Of a DNA stretch of 64,000 bases, positions 17,480-26,664 are shown one piece after another. Below the pieces are notes generated by a model. It was not told the origin of the DNA. It worked only from the letters and a program-made list of their open reading frames with translations, and searched no databases. The stretch spans positions 3,224,001 through 3,288,000 of the forward strand of contig NZ_CP101456.1 of the NCBI RefSeq assembly GCF_024362485.1. The letters run 5' to 3'. A program made the translations under genes and the position numbers. The stretch comes from Natronobeatus ordinarius. GTDB lineage: Archaea > Halobacteriota > Halobacteria > Halobacteriales > Natrialbaceae. Each line of letters starts with the position of its first letter. Position 1 is the first letter of the stretch.

Positions 17480-18681
17480 CGGCCACCTCGCGGGTCGAGG
17501 GCGTCCCTGAGGCCGTCTCCGACGAGTTTGAACGAGAGCATCGTCGCCGTGAGCGCGATGGCAGGAAGGGTCGAAACCCACCAGAGCTGGTAGGCCGGGT
17601 GCTCGGCTCTGTTCTGCATCTGCCCGGCGACTTCGGCGTTCACCGACTCGCTGATAATACTTCCCCACGAGTACAGTTCGATATGGTGAAAACCAAGGAA
17701 CGCGATGCCGGCTTCGAACAGGACGAGGAGCGCGAGTAGCTGGAAGACGGCTGGAACCAGCGTGTTCGTAATATTCGGAACGATGTGACGGCTGGCGACG
17801 TACCGGTCGGATGCACCGAGACTTCGGGCGACCCGAACGTGTCCGTTTTCGCGACGCTGGAGCACCTCGCTTCGAACCAGTCGGGCAATTCCACCCCAGC
17901 TCAGTAAGCCAAATGCACCGATCAAAAGCAGCAGTGACGGATTCCAGTACGTGTATCCGACGAAGTAGACCAGGATGGCAGGGATAGATAACTGGACGTC
18001 GACGTAGGACATCAGCAGGCTGTCGACGACGCCGCCACGAAGCCCGGCGACGACACCGACGGCGGTCGCCAGCGGCACCACGAACGCGGCAGTGATGAAC
18101 GTGACGTAGAGCGCCGTCCGGGTGCCCTGAACCAGCAGGAATCCCATCGGATGCCCTCGTTCGTTCGTCCCGAGTGGATACGTCCACGAGCCGTGACACT
18201 GCCGTTCGAACGGCGGTCCGGTGACTTCGCCGACGCACTCGATCCGGACGATTTCGCTCGTAAATCCGACGGGTGGATGGAACGCGTGGTGAAACCGCAA
18301 TCCAGGGTTTGAAACCAGCATCGGTCCGACAAACCCGACGACGACGAAGACGATGAGGTAGCCGAGCGCCCCCACGGTGATCGGCCGCGAGCGCAATCGG
18401 CCGAGAACGCGTCGAACCGAGTCACGCCGCTTGCACAGCGGCACGACGCCGTATGCGACCAGCACCACGGTCGAAAGCATAAAAATCCAGTCGATAGGCT
18501 CGGTTCGCCACGTACCGACGAGGTAGACGTGGGCGACGTGTCGATCGTACAGATACAGCGCAGTGACTGCCAGGATTCCGACGAGAAGCGCCACCCGTTC
18601 GGCCGTTACCACCCCTCTCGAACGGTCGATCTCAGACCAGTTGACGCGCTCAAATCGCGCGTCTTCATCGCCTCTACTCAT
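17476..18681 (-). CDS. ABC permease, DppC type, long form, system 2
   Basis: Membrane subunit of 401 residues, longer than the usual 290-350. It has two extra N-terminal hydrophobic segments (about 26-46 and 64-82) before the ordinary DppC helix near 100-125. A large extracytoplasmic loop at about 130-180 holds two cysteines (RIECVG and RQCHGSW) before YPLGTNERGHP, the region that precedes the transport core in this family. The EAA loop is ARSLGASDRYVASRHIVPN. The C-terminus KLVGDGLRDALDPRGG is typical. The same long architecture is found in system 3, so the two are likely related by an old duplication. Its dppB partner lies divergently. Confidence 0.92.
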   Translation of the reverse strand: MSRGDEDARFERVNWSEIDRSRGVVTAERVALLVGILAVTALYLYDRHVAHVYLVGTWRTEPIDWIFMLSTVVLVAYGVVPLCKRRDSVRRVLGRLRSRPITVGALGYLIVFVVVGFVGPMLVSNPGLRFHHAFHPPVGFTSEIVRIECVGEVTGPPFERQCHGSWTYPLGTNERGHPMGFLLVQGTRTALYVTFITAAFVVPLATAVGVVAGLRGGVVDSLLMSYVDVQLSIPAILVYFVGYTYWNPSLLLLIGAFGLLSWGGIARLVRSEVLQRRENGHVRVARSLGASDRYVASRHIVPNITNTLVPAVFQLLALLVLFEAGIAFLGFHHIELYSWGSIISESVNAEVAGQMQNRAEHPAYQLWWVSTLPAIALTATMLSFKLVGDGLRDALDPRGGR

Positions 18682-18990
18682 GGAGGACGTCCGACGTGAT
18701 GAGCGTAAGTATGATAAACATTACCTTCGTATCGTGTTTACATCAGTGGATCAACCAGTGCGCTTTTATAAATGTATGCGAGTACAGCACAGTATGCCCT
18801 CCGCCACGTCTCGTAGCGGTATCGACGTTGGACCATATCGGTCCCGCCGGGGAGGACACGTTGACTGGTCCCAACGACGCACCAACGCGGTCACCCGCGG
18901 CCACCAGTTTCGGCGCGATTCACACCGTTCACGCCGGTTCGCATACCCCACGTCACCGTCGGGCGACTGGCATCGGTCACGGGTGAACCG
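18682..18990. promoter_or_regulatory. divergent promoter region between dppC and dppB of system 2
   Basis: This 309-base gap serves two divergent genes. On the plus strand TTTTATAAAT begins at 18764 and is the only strong TATA box before dppB, which would give dppB a leader of roughly 190-200 bases. GGGTGA just before the ATG at 18991 is a Shine-Dalgarno, as expected for a leadered mRNA. On the minus strand GTTTATC near 18713-18719 is a possible TATA box for dppC. No credible open frame was found in the leader. Confidence 0.5.
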
Positions 18991-19935
18991 ATGAGCGTTC
19001 TCGGGCTCTTTGCAAAGCGGATCGCAGTCGGCCTCTTCTCGGCATGGGTAGTGTTGACCACCGTCTTCGCGGCGATGACGATGACCGACGACTGGGTCGC
19101 TCAAAGCATCGAAGGAATGCTCCGATTCGGGAACGCGAGCGAAGAAGAGATCGAACAGGCGCTCAACGCGTATATGGCCGATCGCGGGTACGATCGCCCG
19201 CTGTACGAACAGTACGTCGACTGGATGGGGAACATGCTCACGCTCGAGTGGGGCGACTCGCTCGTCTCCGGGGAACCCGTGACGGCCCTCGTCGTCGACG
19301 GCGTCGTCCGAACGGGAATGTACGTCGTTCCTGCACTCGTACTCGGTGTGTGCATCGGCATACTCGTCGGACTCTACGCAGCGGTCGCCCCGAAAAGCCG
19401 GGTTGCGAACCTCGGGCGTGGAACCGCGTACCTTCTGTTCGCGTTGCCGAGCTTCTGGCTCGGTGGGTTCTGCGTCGCACTCGTCAGAGGCGGGGTGATC
19501 GATCGACCCGACCTACTGTTCGACCACGGATTACCGATCCTGTTCATCACGATGACGCTCCTCGGCGGGTACGTGAGCTATACGCGGGCACACGCGTTGG
19601 AGTACACTTCGACCGACTTCGTCGCACTCGTCAAAGCCAAGGGGGCAAGTCCACTGCTCGTCACCCGGCACATCGTCCGAAACGCGGCGATTCCGCTCTT
19701 CTCGATGCTGTTCACCGAGGTGCTCGCGTTGCTCGTCCTGGCGGTGTTCGTCATCGAGATGCTCTTCGCGATCGACGGATTCGGGTTGTTGTTCCTGCAA
19801 GCGGTGATGCACCGCGACTTCCCGATCGTCCTCGGCGGGACGATCGTCGTTATCGTGCTCGGCGTGGTCGGCAGCATCGTTCAGGACCTGTCGTACTCGT
19901 ACCTGGATCCCCGGGTGGACACCGGTCGTCGGTGA
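18991..19935 (+). CDS. ABC permease, DppB type, system 2
   Basis: Membrane subunit of 314 residues with about six transmembrane helices, starting MSVLGLFAKRIAVGLFSAWVV. The large loop contains ALNAYMADRGYDRPLYEQYVDWMGN, typical of DppB. The EAA loop is VKAKGASPLLVTRHIVRN near 212-230, and the C-terminus QDLSYSYLDPRVD matches DppB ends. It is divergent from dppC-dppD-dppF, whereas most such operons keep dppB before dppC on one strand. No binding-protein gene accompanies system 2. Confidence 0.92.
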   Translation: MSVLGLFAKRIAVGLFSAWVVLTTVFAAMTMTDDWVAQSIEGMLRFGNASEEEIEQALNAYMADRGYDRPLYEQYVDWMGNMLTLEWGDSLVSGEPVTALVVDGVVRTGMYVVPALVLGVCIGILVGLYAAVAPKSRVANLGRGTAYLLFALPSFWLGGFCVALVRGGVIDRPDLLFDHGLPILFITMTLLGGYVSYTRAHALEYTSTDFVALVKAKGASPLLVTRHIVRNAAIPLFSMLFTEVLALLVLAVFVIEMLFAIDGFGLLFLQAVMHRDFPIVLGGTIVVIVLGVVGSIVQDLSYSYLDPRVDTGRR

Positions 19936-19980
19936 GTTGCGCTCGCTTGCCACCTGTTTTCGCAGCCTCGATCTCCCCAA

Positions 19981-19988
19981 AATTATTT
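19981..19988 (+). promoter_or_regulatory. TATA-like box of the four-helix membrane protein gene
   Basis: AATTATTT lies 26-33 bases before the ATG at 20014, in an AT-rich break between dppB and this gene. The spacing fits a leaderless transcript and supports the 20014 start over the in-frame TTG at 19987. Confidence 0.45.
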
Positions 19989-20013
19989 GACAACGCAGAG
20001 TCATTTGTATACA

Positions 20014-20433
20014 ATGAGAACACCAGTCAACGCGTCGTTCGAATACAACCGCTGGCCGGTTCTCTGGGCTGCCGTGGTGATGGTTGTGGGTGGCCTCGTC
20101 GTGAACTTCGGGCTGAACCGGCCAGGGTGGTTGCTGCCCCTGGCGCTGCTCAGCGGTGGCGTCGCCGCAGCACTGAGCGGCTACTACGAACCCTCGGCGA
20201 ACAACGGGGCGCTCGGGGTGATTGTCGGCACCGCAGTGTTGATCCCGGGGCTGGCGTACACCCGCGTCACCTGGATGTTCGGCATTCAAAGCACCGGCGA
20301 CGTGCTGTTCTTTACCCTCGTCCTCTCTGCAGCGTGGTTCACAGTCACGTTCTCCCTGGCGATACTGGGCTATCTCGGCGCGATTTTCGTCGACTTCACC
20401 CGTCGTCGTATCGGTGGGCCGATCGGATACTGA
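20014..20433 (+). CDS. four-helix membrane protein (possibly DUF5518-like)
   Basis: A 139-residue membrane protein starting MRTPVNASFEYNRWPVLW. Four hydrophobic segments span about 14-32, 37-52, 66-86 and 93-123. GALGVIVGTAVLIPG and a Gly-rich C-terminus follow the general style of the haloarchaeal DUF5518 family, but that match is tentative. It lies between ABC systems 2 and 3 with no evident functional tie to either. Function unknown. Confidence 0.65.
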   Translation: MRTPVNASFEYNRWPVLWAAVVMVVGGLVVNFGLNRPGWLLPLALLSGGVAAALSGYYEPSANNGALGVIVGTAVLIPGLAYTRVTWMFGIQSTGDVLFFTLVLSAAWFTVTFSLAILGYLGAIFVDFTRRRIGGPIGY

Positions 20434-20621
20434 TGGTGATAGGATACGTCCTCATACTGCCGGACAAAACGGTTCACGCATCGATCGCACGCGACCGACC
20501 GTCAGCGAGTCCAACGGCCGGTCACAGCGCGATCGAGTGGTTACTGACTGTTGTCCAGTAGTATCAGCACTCGATCCACCTTCTCAACAGTTCCCTGAAC
20601 GCGAAAACGGCGTTCGATTTT

Positions 20622-21503
20622 CTAAGGAATGAATCCCTTGTCGGTCTCTCTCGTTTCGACTCCCTCCGGATCGAATTCCAGGAGCGGCTCCGCACAGTCG
20701 GCACAGGCGAGCGCGCGAACCTCGTACGATCGACAGCACGACTCGACGGTGTCCGACCCGAGGGCCACGTCACCCGAACAGAGTGGACAGCGCACGTGGA
20801 ACGATCGGAGCGACTCGAGCATGCCGACTCGCTGCTCGAACGGAACGTCCATCCAGCGTTCGGTCCGCTCACACAGCGCCTCGTGCGTGGCGGCATCCGC
20901 GACGAGCGCCGCGTCTCCGGGCCACTTTCGAATTCGACGCGAGACCTTGATCGCGGGGTACTCGCGATCCTCGAACGACACGTCCTCCGGCTCGAGGTCG
21001 AACATGTCGGCGACCGTCTCTCGAGCCACTGGCTCGTCCCGATACCGCTCAACGTGGGCGTCGAGGAGGGCCGCGAACTCGTCGGTGAAACAGAGGTCCT
21101 CACCACACGGTTCGACGATTCCCTCCTCGAGGAGGAACTGCTCCGGATCGACGGCGTTCCGTCGCTGTTCCTCGAGGCGCTCGAGCGTTTCCCACTGCGT
21201 TCCGTCCTCGTCGTCCTCGGTGCTCTCGGGCACGGGGTGGGTGTCGAAGCGGGCGAGCACCCGATCGGGAACGTACCGTTTCGTGAATTCGGGCGTTCCG
21301 GGCACGAGGTAGCCCCGCAGATAGATGAGCGCGATCGAGCCGGCGAACGCGACGACCCCGAGGACGGGCGAAACCAGCCCCACGAACGCGCTCCCGACGA
21401 GAGCGATCACGACGTTGACGAGGGTACACGGCACACACCGGTTCTCGCCCGTGTATTCCGGCTTCCGGACGCGGTCGAGGAACGTCACAGCCTGATCCGT
21501 CAT
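20622..21503 (-). CDS. uncharacterised membrane protein with C-terminal zinc-ribbon-like cysteines
   Basis: A 293-residue protein starting MTDQAVTFLDRVRKPEYTG. The N-terminal part holds RCVPCTLVN followed by two hydrophobic helices at about 27-64 (VIALVGSAFVGLVSPVL and VVAFAGSIALIYLRGYL). The middle 150 residues are acidic and helical. The C-terminus carries RCPLCSG, ESCCRSYE and ACADCAEP, a zinc-ribbon-like set of CxxC pairs. The 'RKPEYTGENRCxPCT' N-terminus recurs in haloarchaeal proteins of unknown function. The start at 21503 was chosen because longer upstream reading is Arg/Ser-rich non-coding type. It lies between the ABC clusters with no clear partner. Confidence 0.7.
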   Translation of the reverse strand: MTDQAVTFLDRVRKPEYTGENRCVPCTLVNVVIALVGSAFVGLVSPVLGVVAFAGSIALIYLRGYLVPGTPEFTKRYVPDRVLARFDTHPVPESTEDDEDGTQWETLERLEEQRRNAVDPEQFLLEEGIVEPCGEDLCFTDEFAALLDAHVERYRDEPVARETVADMFDLEPEDVSFEDREYPAIKVSRRIRKWPGDAALVADAATHEALCERTERWMDVPFEQRVGMLESLRSFHVRCPLCSGDVALGSDTVESCCRSYEVRALACADCAEPLLEFDPEGVETRETDKGFIP

Positions 21504-21963
21504 GCCCACGGGTTGGTGTAGCGGGGTAAAAACTCGTGTGGCTCGAGGCGGCGTCCCGGCAGAGGCGTCCGACGCGCCGGGTCTCGAGAACGAGACGTCG
21601 CTCGAGAATCCCTCCTGTCGGGTGAAGCTCATCGACGCAGGAGCGTTTCGTCGGGGAGAGTACGCGGGCACGCAGTCACGAGAGACGAAACGGTTCCGCG
21701 TCGTCGGAAACATCCTGTCGGACCTTCTCGTGTCGCCTGCTCGATCCCCGCGTCGACACGGGGACGGGATGGCGGGGCCGTTCTCTCCTGATTTTCGACG
21801 AGCGGTTGTGGCCGGTCCGATGGTCGAGCGTCGCGAAGTCGTCCGCAGCGAAAAGACCCGTTCTCGAGCCCCATACCACCTACCTGACGCCGAGACCGGA
21901 GTAGTTCACCCGGTGTCGAATCGGCGAGTGCAACGGCACTCGGCGGGCAAGGCGGGATCTGCC
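21504..21963. other. 460-base intergenic stretch without a recognised gene
   Basis: No frame here has the acidic codon pattern of a haloarchaeal gene, and no tRNA, repeat copy or strong hairpin was found. It holds the upstream region of the 20622-21503 gene and the downstream region of the system 3 dppF. Confidence 0.5.
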
Positions 21964-23319
21964 TCAGTCGTCGGTTGCGGCCAGCGCTTCCGAGTGTGGC
22001 TCCTCACGGTGTCGAATGCACGCCGATTCGTGACCGTTCCCATGATCGGTGAACACTGGTGTCGTCTCCTCACACGGCGTCACGAACGCTGTCGCCATCC
22101 GTTCTGCGGCTCTCTCGGCGTCGCCAGCGACGAACTCGTCGAGCGCCTGCTCGAGCGTACGATCGGCGTCCACGTCCGAAAGTTGCTCCGGAAGGTCGAA
22201 CTCGGCCCTGATCTGGGCTCTGATCGCGTCGGAAGGGATCTCGATGTCGGCTGTCGCCTCGTCCGCGAGGGCGTTCTCCCGGAGCTTCTCGACGTCGATC
22301 TCGCCCGCGAGCAGCCGGTCGCGTAGGTTCAACAGCCGTCGCCACTGGATCTGCTCGAGGTCGAACTCGTCGGGCTGGACGACCTTGGGACAGCGGGTGT
22401 GGAACCGGCAGCCACTTGGGGGATCCGTCGGACTCGGAACGGTACCCGTGAGCGTGATCTCTTCCCGTTCGGCTCGCGGATCCGGCGTCGGGACCGAGGA
22501 CAGGAGCGCCTCGGTGTAGGGGTGTTTCGGGTTCGAGAAGAGCTCCTCGGTTTCGCCGATCTCGACGATCTCGCCGAGATACATGACCGCGACGCGATCA
22601 CATATCTCTCTAACTACTGACATGTTGTGACTGATGAACAGCATCGAGAGCCCGAACTCCGTCTGCAGTTCGTCGATCAGCGAGAGAATCTCCGCCTGTA
22701 TCGAGACGTCGAGCGCCGACACCGGCTCGTCGGCGACGATGAGATCGGGATTGAGCACGAGTGCCCGTGCCAGCGCGATGCGCTGTTTCTGGCCACCGGA
22801 GAACTCGTGTGGGTACCGATCGTAGTCGCTCGGCGAGAGACCGACGCGCTCGAGCAGATCCTCGACGATGGCACGCCGGCGCTTCCGATCGGTCATTCCG
22901 TGAACCATCAGCAACTCGGCGACCGAATTGCCGACGGTCATCCGTGGATTGAAACTCGAGGACGGATCCTGGAAGATCATCTGGACGTCCCGGCGGAACG
23001 CCTTCAGCTCGTTGGCATCGAACCGGGTGACGTCGTTTGGATGGCTAGTGTCGGAACGGCGGCTCTTTCCGCCGCGGCCGCCGCCGTTGAAGATTACCTC
23101 CCCCGCCGTCGGCTCCTCGAGGTGGACGATCGACGTCGCGGCTGTGGACTTCCCACAGCCCGACTCACCGACCAGACCGAGCGTCTCTCCCCGACGGATG
23201 TCGAAGCTGATCCCATCGACGGCCCTGGCAGCGCCGACCTGTCGGGGGATGATCCCTTTCTTGATGGGGTAGTGTTTCTTCAGGTTCCGAACCGACAGAA
23301 TCGGTTCCTCGTCAGTCAT
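21964..23319 (-). CDS. ABC ATPase, DppF/OppF type, system 3, with split cysteine domain
   Basis: ATPase of the third importer, 451 residues. Walker A GESGCGKS is at 51-58, the signature FSGGQKQR at 173-180, Walker B LIVADEP near 193-199 and the H-loop region FISHNMS near 228-234. A Gly/Ser-rich loop, [15 protein letters not shown] at 79-93, is an extra insertion in the nucleotide-binding domain. C-terminal GCRFHTRCP gives C304 and C310, then about 105 acidic helical residues precede C416 and C434. The start at 23319 lies in an eight-base overlap with dppD. Last gene of the five-gene system 3 operon. Confidence 0.93.
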   Translation of the reverse strand: MTDEEPILSVRNLKKHYPIKKGIIPRQVGAARAVDGISFDIRRGETLGLVGESGCGKSTAATSIVHLEEPTAGEVIFNGGGRGGKSRRSDTSHPNDVTRFDANELKAFRRDVQMIFQDPSSSFNPRMTVGNSVAELLMVHGMTDRKRRRAIVEDLLERVGLSPSDYDRYPHEFSGGQKQRIALARALVLNPDLIVADEPVSALDVSIQAEILSLIDELQTEFGLSMLFISHNMSVVREICDRVAVMYLGEIVEIGETEELFSNPKHPYTEALLSSVPTPDPRAEREEITLTGTVPSPTDPPSGCRFHTRCPKVVQPDEFDLEQIQWRRLLNLRDRLLAGEIDVEKLRENALADEATADIEIPSDAIRAQIRAEFDLPEQLSDVDADRTLEQALDEFVAGDAERAAERMATAFVTPCEETTPVFTDHGNGHESACIRHREEPHSEALAATDD

Positions 23320-24379
23320 CGGCGAGCTCACCTCCGTCGATGGACGTCTCCGATCCCACGTGCGGATCTCGCGCTCGTTCCTGGTCGTCGTCGAGAACGA
23401 CGGAACTGTCGTATCCTGGTCCGTGATAGAGACAAGAGACGCGGTGGTTCGGGCCGATTTCGATCTCCTCCGGTTGGTCGCCAACGCGACAGTCCTCGAG
23501 GGCGTATGGACACCGCGGTGCGAATCGGCAGCCGTCCGGTGGGTCGGTGGGATCCGGCAGCGTGCCGGGAATCCCGCCGAGGTTACCTCCACTTCCCGGA
23601 ACACACCGCAAGAGCGCTTTCGTGTACGGGTGTGACGGCTGGTCGAAGATGTCAAGCACGTCCGCACGTTCCATCACTTTCCCGGAGTACATTACCACGA
23701 CCCGATCAGCGATCTCGGCGACGACGCCGAGGTCGTGCGTGACGAACAGGATCCCCATTCCGTACTCTTCCTGGAGTTCGTTGAGGAGATCCAGGATCTG
23801 TGCCTGAACGGTCACGTCGAGCGCCGTCGTCGGCTCGTCTGCGATGAGGAGGTCCGGGTTTCCGACGAGCGCCATCGCGATCATCACCCGCTGTTTCTGG
23901 CCGCCGGAGAACTCGTGGGGGTAGTCGTCGAACCGGGCGCTCGCGTTCGGGATGCCGACTCTGTCGAGCAGGTCGATCGCTCGCGCTCTCGCTTCCTCTT
24001 TCGGCACGTCTTCGTGGACCCGGATCGACTCGACGATCTGCCACCCGACGGTGTAACAGTGGTTCATCGCCTCCTGGGGGTTCTGGAAGATGTGCGCGAT
24101 GTTGTTGCCCCGGACCGACCGGAGCTCTTCTTCGGTCATCGCCATCAGGTCCTCACCCCGGTAGCGAACCGCCCCCTCGACGGCTCCGGGTGGCTCTTTC
24201 ACGAGTCGGGTGACCGATTCGGTCGCGACCGTTTTGCCGGAGCCGGACTCGCCGACGATACACACCGTCTCGCCCTCGTGGACGCTGAACTCGACGTCGT
24301 CGACCGCAACGAGGGTTCCGGCAGCTGTCTCGAACGTAGTCGTGAGGTTTTCGACTTCGAGTATGGTGTCGTTGGTCAT
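23312..24379 (-). CDS. ABC ATPase, DppD/OppD type, system 3
   Basis: ATPase of 355 residues starting [21 protein letters not shown]. Walker A GESGSGKT is at 43-50, the signature is FSGGQKQR, Walker B LLIADEP, and THDLGVV carries the H-loop. The C-terminal domain keeps the compact cysteine spacing ([15 protein letters not shown], then SCLYHG). It overlaps the upstream permease by four bases and the downstream dppF by eight, so the operon is translationally coupled. Confidence 0.94.
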   Translation of the reverse strand: MTNDTILEVENLTTTFETAAGTLVAVDDVEFSVHEGETVCIVGESGSGKTVATESVTRLVKEPPGAVEGAVRYRGEDLMAMTEEELRSVRGNNIAHIFQNPQEAMNHCYTVGWQIVESIRVHEDVPKEEARARAIDLLDRVGIPNASARFDDYPHEFSGGQKQRVMIAMALVGNPDLLIADEPTTALDVTVQAQILDLLNELQEEYGMGILFVTHDLGVVAEIADRVVVMYSGKVMERADVLDIFDQPSHPYTKALLRCVPGSGGNLGGIPGTLPDPTDPPDGCRFAPRCPYALEDCRVGDQPEEIEIGPNHRVSCLYHGPGYDSSVVLDDDQERARDPHVGSETSIDGGELADD

Positions 24380-25602
24380 TTGTCTGCCTCCGCCTCCGCT
24401 TCGGGGTTAAGTGCGTCGAGCAGTGCGTCACCGAGGAAGTTGAACGCGAGGATCGTCAGGAAGAGGACGATCCCTGGTGCGAGGACGATCCACGGTGCAT
24501 ACGAGAGCGAACTTCGTCCCATCGAGATCAACTGTCCCCACGATCGGATGCTCGAGTCACCGAGCCCGAGGAAAGCCAGTTGTGCCTCGGCCAGGAGGAA
24601 GATCGGGATGAGCAGCGTGAGTTGGGTGATGATGCTGCTGGCCGTGTTCGGGACGACGTGTCGACGAACGGTTCTGAACGTGCTCGCGCCGCTGATTCTG
24701 GTGGCCTTGACGAACTCCTCTTCGGAAACGGACAGTGCCTTGCTCCGAACGTATCGTGCAGTTCCACCCCAGCCGATAACCGCGAACACGAGGATGAACA
24801 TGGCCAGACTCGCGCCGTAGATGTAGAGGATCAGGATGTAGATCAGGAGCGTCGGGAGCGAGAGCACGATGTCGACGAAGCGCATCATGATCTCGTCGAC
24901 CCAGCCGCCGGCGTAGGCGCTCACGGTTCCGAAGGTGATCCCGATCGCTGCGACGATCGTCGTCACGATGAAGGCGATCTGCATGCTGATCGTCATCCCG
25001 TAGACGATGATCGTAAAGACGCTCTGTCCGTCGTGGCTCGTTCCTAACGGATACTCCCACGTTCCGTAGCACCTGCCGTCCTGTATCTCCCCGGCACACG
25101 TCGGCACGTGCACCATCTCGGTCGACATGTACACGGGCGGCTGGTACCCGATCAGAATGTCCGTCTCCGGTGGGTTCATGACGAGCGGCCCGAGGAGCCC
25201 ACCGACGAAGACGATGGCCAACCAGCCCAGACTGACGACGGCTGGACGGTTACGCTTGAACTCCTTCCAGTAGTACTTCGTCATCCGTGGATTCTGGTAG
25301 AGCGGTAACAGGAGGTAAAACAGGAACAACAGGATCGTGAAGATGAACAGGTAGTCGAGTCCCGACGGGTCGTGGTTGAGCCCAACCGTCTCGAAGAGTC
25401 CCGACACGCCCAGGTCCTCACCCAGCCGCTCGAACGTTGCTTCGCGCTCTCCCACGAGACGCCAGTCGTAGAGCGCCAGCGCGAGCAGCGGAATAGACGT
25501 CACCAGCATCAGTTTCGTGTTGATCGAGAGGACGAATCCACTCGAGTCGGTGATCTCGTCCCAGTCGACGTCGTCGAACCGATTTGGTATTTTCGTTGAC
25601 AT
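24376..25602 (-). CDS. ABC permease, DppC type, long form, system 3
   Basis: Membrane subunit of 408 residues starting MSTKIPNRFDDVDWDEITDSSG. Like the system 2 copy it has extra N-terminal helices (about 30-48 and 84-101) and a large extracytoplasmic loop with a Cys pair (VPTCAGE and GRCYGTW) before YPLGTSHDGQS. The EAA loop is ATRISGASTFRTVRRHVVPN. The C-terminus NFLGDALLDALNPEAE fits DppC. It starts two bases after the stop of dppB, so the pair is almost certainly cotranscribed. Confidence 0.93.
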   Translation of the reverse strand: MSTKIPNRFDDVDWDEITDSSGFVLSINTKLMLVTSIPLLALALYDWRLVGEREATFERLGEDLGVSGLFETVGLNHDPSGLDYLFIFTILLFLFYLLLPLYQNPRMTKYYWKEFKRNRPAVVSLGWLAIVFVGGLLGPLVMNPPETDILIGYQPPVYMSTEMVHVPTCAGEIQDGRCYGTWEYPLGTSHDGQSVFTIIVYGMTISMQIAFIVTTIVAAIGITFGTVSAYAGGWVDEIMMRFVDIVLSLPTLLIYILILYIYGASLAMFILVFAVIGWGGTARYVRSKALSVSEEEFVKATRISGASTFRTVRRHVVPNTASSIITQLTLLIPIFLLAEAQLAFLGLGDSSIRSWGQLISMGRSSLSYAPWIVLAPGIVLFLTILAFNFLGDALLDALNPEAEAEADK

Positions 25603-25604
25603 AC

Positions 25605-26579
25605 TTATCTATCGTCGTAACTGATCCGCGGGTCCATTATGGTGAACACCAGGTCCTCGATCAGGTTACCGACCACGGCGATGAACGTGAAAAACAGCGT
25701 CGCCCCGAGTACGAGGTTCGTGTCCTGTGCGATGAGCGCATCGTACGTTACTCGTCCGAGTCCGGGGATTCCGAAGACGACCTCAACCAGCAGCGAGGAA
25801 CCCCAGAAGATGGCGAGCAACTGCCCGACGACCGTCGTCGAGAGCGGAACCATCGTCGGTCTGAGGACGTGATACGCGTACGCCCGGAACGTCGAGACAC
25901 CCTTGGCTTTCGCCGTCTTCATGAAGTCCGCGTTCATGAACTCTGCGGACTCGTTCCGGGAGACGCGCATGATGGCGCCGATCGATCCCGTGACGAGGAC
26001 GAATACCGGAAGTGCCAGCTGTATCGCGTTGTCGAGGCTGAACACCGGGGCATCCGTCTGGTAGTACGTCGGCACCCAGTTGATCCAGACCCCGAAGATC
26101 AACAGCAGGACGATCGCGAAGAAGAAGTTCGGGATCGCGTATCCGAAGAACGCGAATCCCGTCGCTGCGTGGTCCTTCCAGCTGTACATGTTCGCCGCCG
26201 AATACAGTCCCACGAGCGGGCCGAGTAGCAGCGTCAGTATCGTCCAGGGAATCGAGTACTGTGCGGTGTAATAGAGGCCCTGCCATAACGCGTCCGTCAC
26301 CGGCTGGCTGCGATGCTCGGACCAGCCCCAATCGAGCGTGTAAACGCTGACGACGTAGTCGACGTATCTCACGTGAATCGGCTCGTTGAGGCCGCGTAGT
26401 TCTCGCTCACGTTCTGCAGCCTCCTGTGGGTCGCCACCCTGCAGTGCCGCCTGTGTGGCGGCCTCCTGAACGCTTGGATTCGGTGCTGCCGCTAGCAACA
26501 CGAACGTGAGCGTCACGATGATGAACGACACCACGACAGCCCACGCTACTCGTAACGCGATGTACCTCGCTAGACCCAT
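25605..26579 (-). CDS. ABC permease, DppB type, system 3
   Basis: Membrane subunit of 324 residues starting MGLARYIALRVAWAVVVSFIIVTLTFV, the usual DppB first helix. A soluble loop follows (EAAERERELRGLNEPIHVRYVDY), then five more helices. The EAA loop is TAKAKGVSTFRAYAYHVLRP near 230-250, and the C-terminus EDLVFTIMDPRISYDD is intact. It lies 85 bases downstream of the binding-protein gene and two bases upstream of dppC. Confidence 0.93.
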   Translation of the reverse strand: MGLARYIALRVAWAVVVSFIIVTLTFVLLAAAPNPSVQEAATQAALQGGDPQEAAERERELRGLNEPIHVRYVDYVVSVYTLDWGWSEHRSQPVTDALWQGLYYTAQYSIPWTILTLLLGPLVGLYSAANMYSWKDHAATGFAFFGYAIPNFFFAIVLLLIFGVWINWVPTYYQTDAPVFSLDNAIQLALPVFVLVTGSIGAIMRVSRNESAEFMNADFMKTAKAKGVSTFRAYAYHVLRPTMVPLSTTVVGQLLAIFWGSSLLVEVVFGIPGLGRVTYDALIAQDTNLVLGATLFFTFIAVVGNLIEDLVFTIMDPRISYDDR

Positions 26580-26664
26580 ATGTCAAATTCTTTCATGTTG
26601 GTATTCATACTCGTTTGAGGAACGTCGATTCAGCCACCCAAAACGGGGTGCAACCGTGGCGCTT

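Noticed and set aside
16430-18238. N-terminal extension of more than 250 residues on the system 2 DppD
   Set aside because: The extension is Arg/Ser-rich and lies antisense-like over the permease gene. The ATPase starts normally at 17479.
20434-20621. Transposon remnant between the membrane protein genes
   Set aside because: The sequence has short motifs that looked familiar, but no reading frame or terminal repeats support an element.
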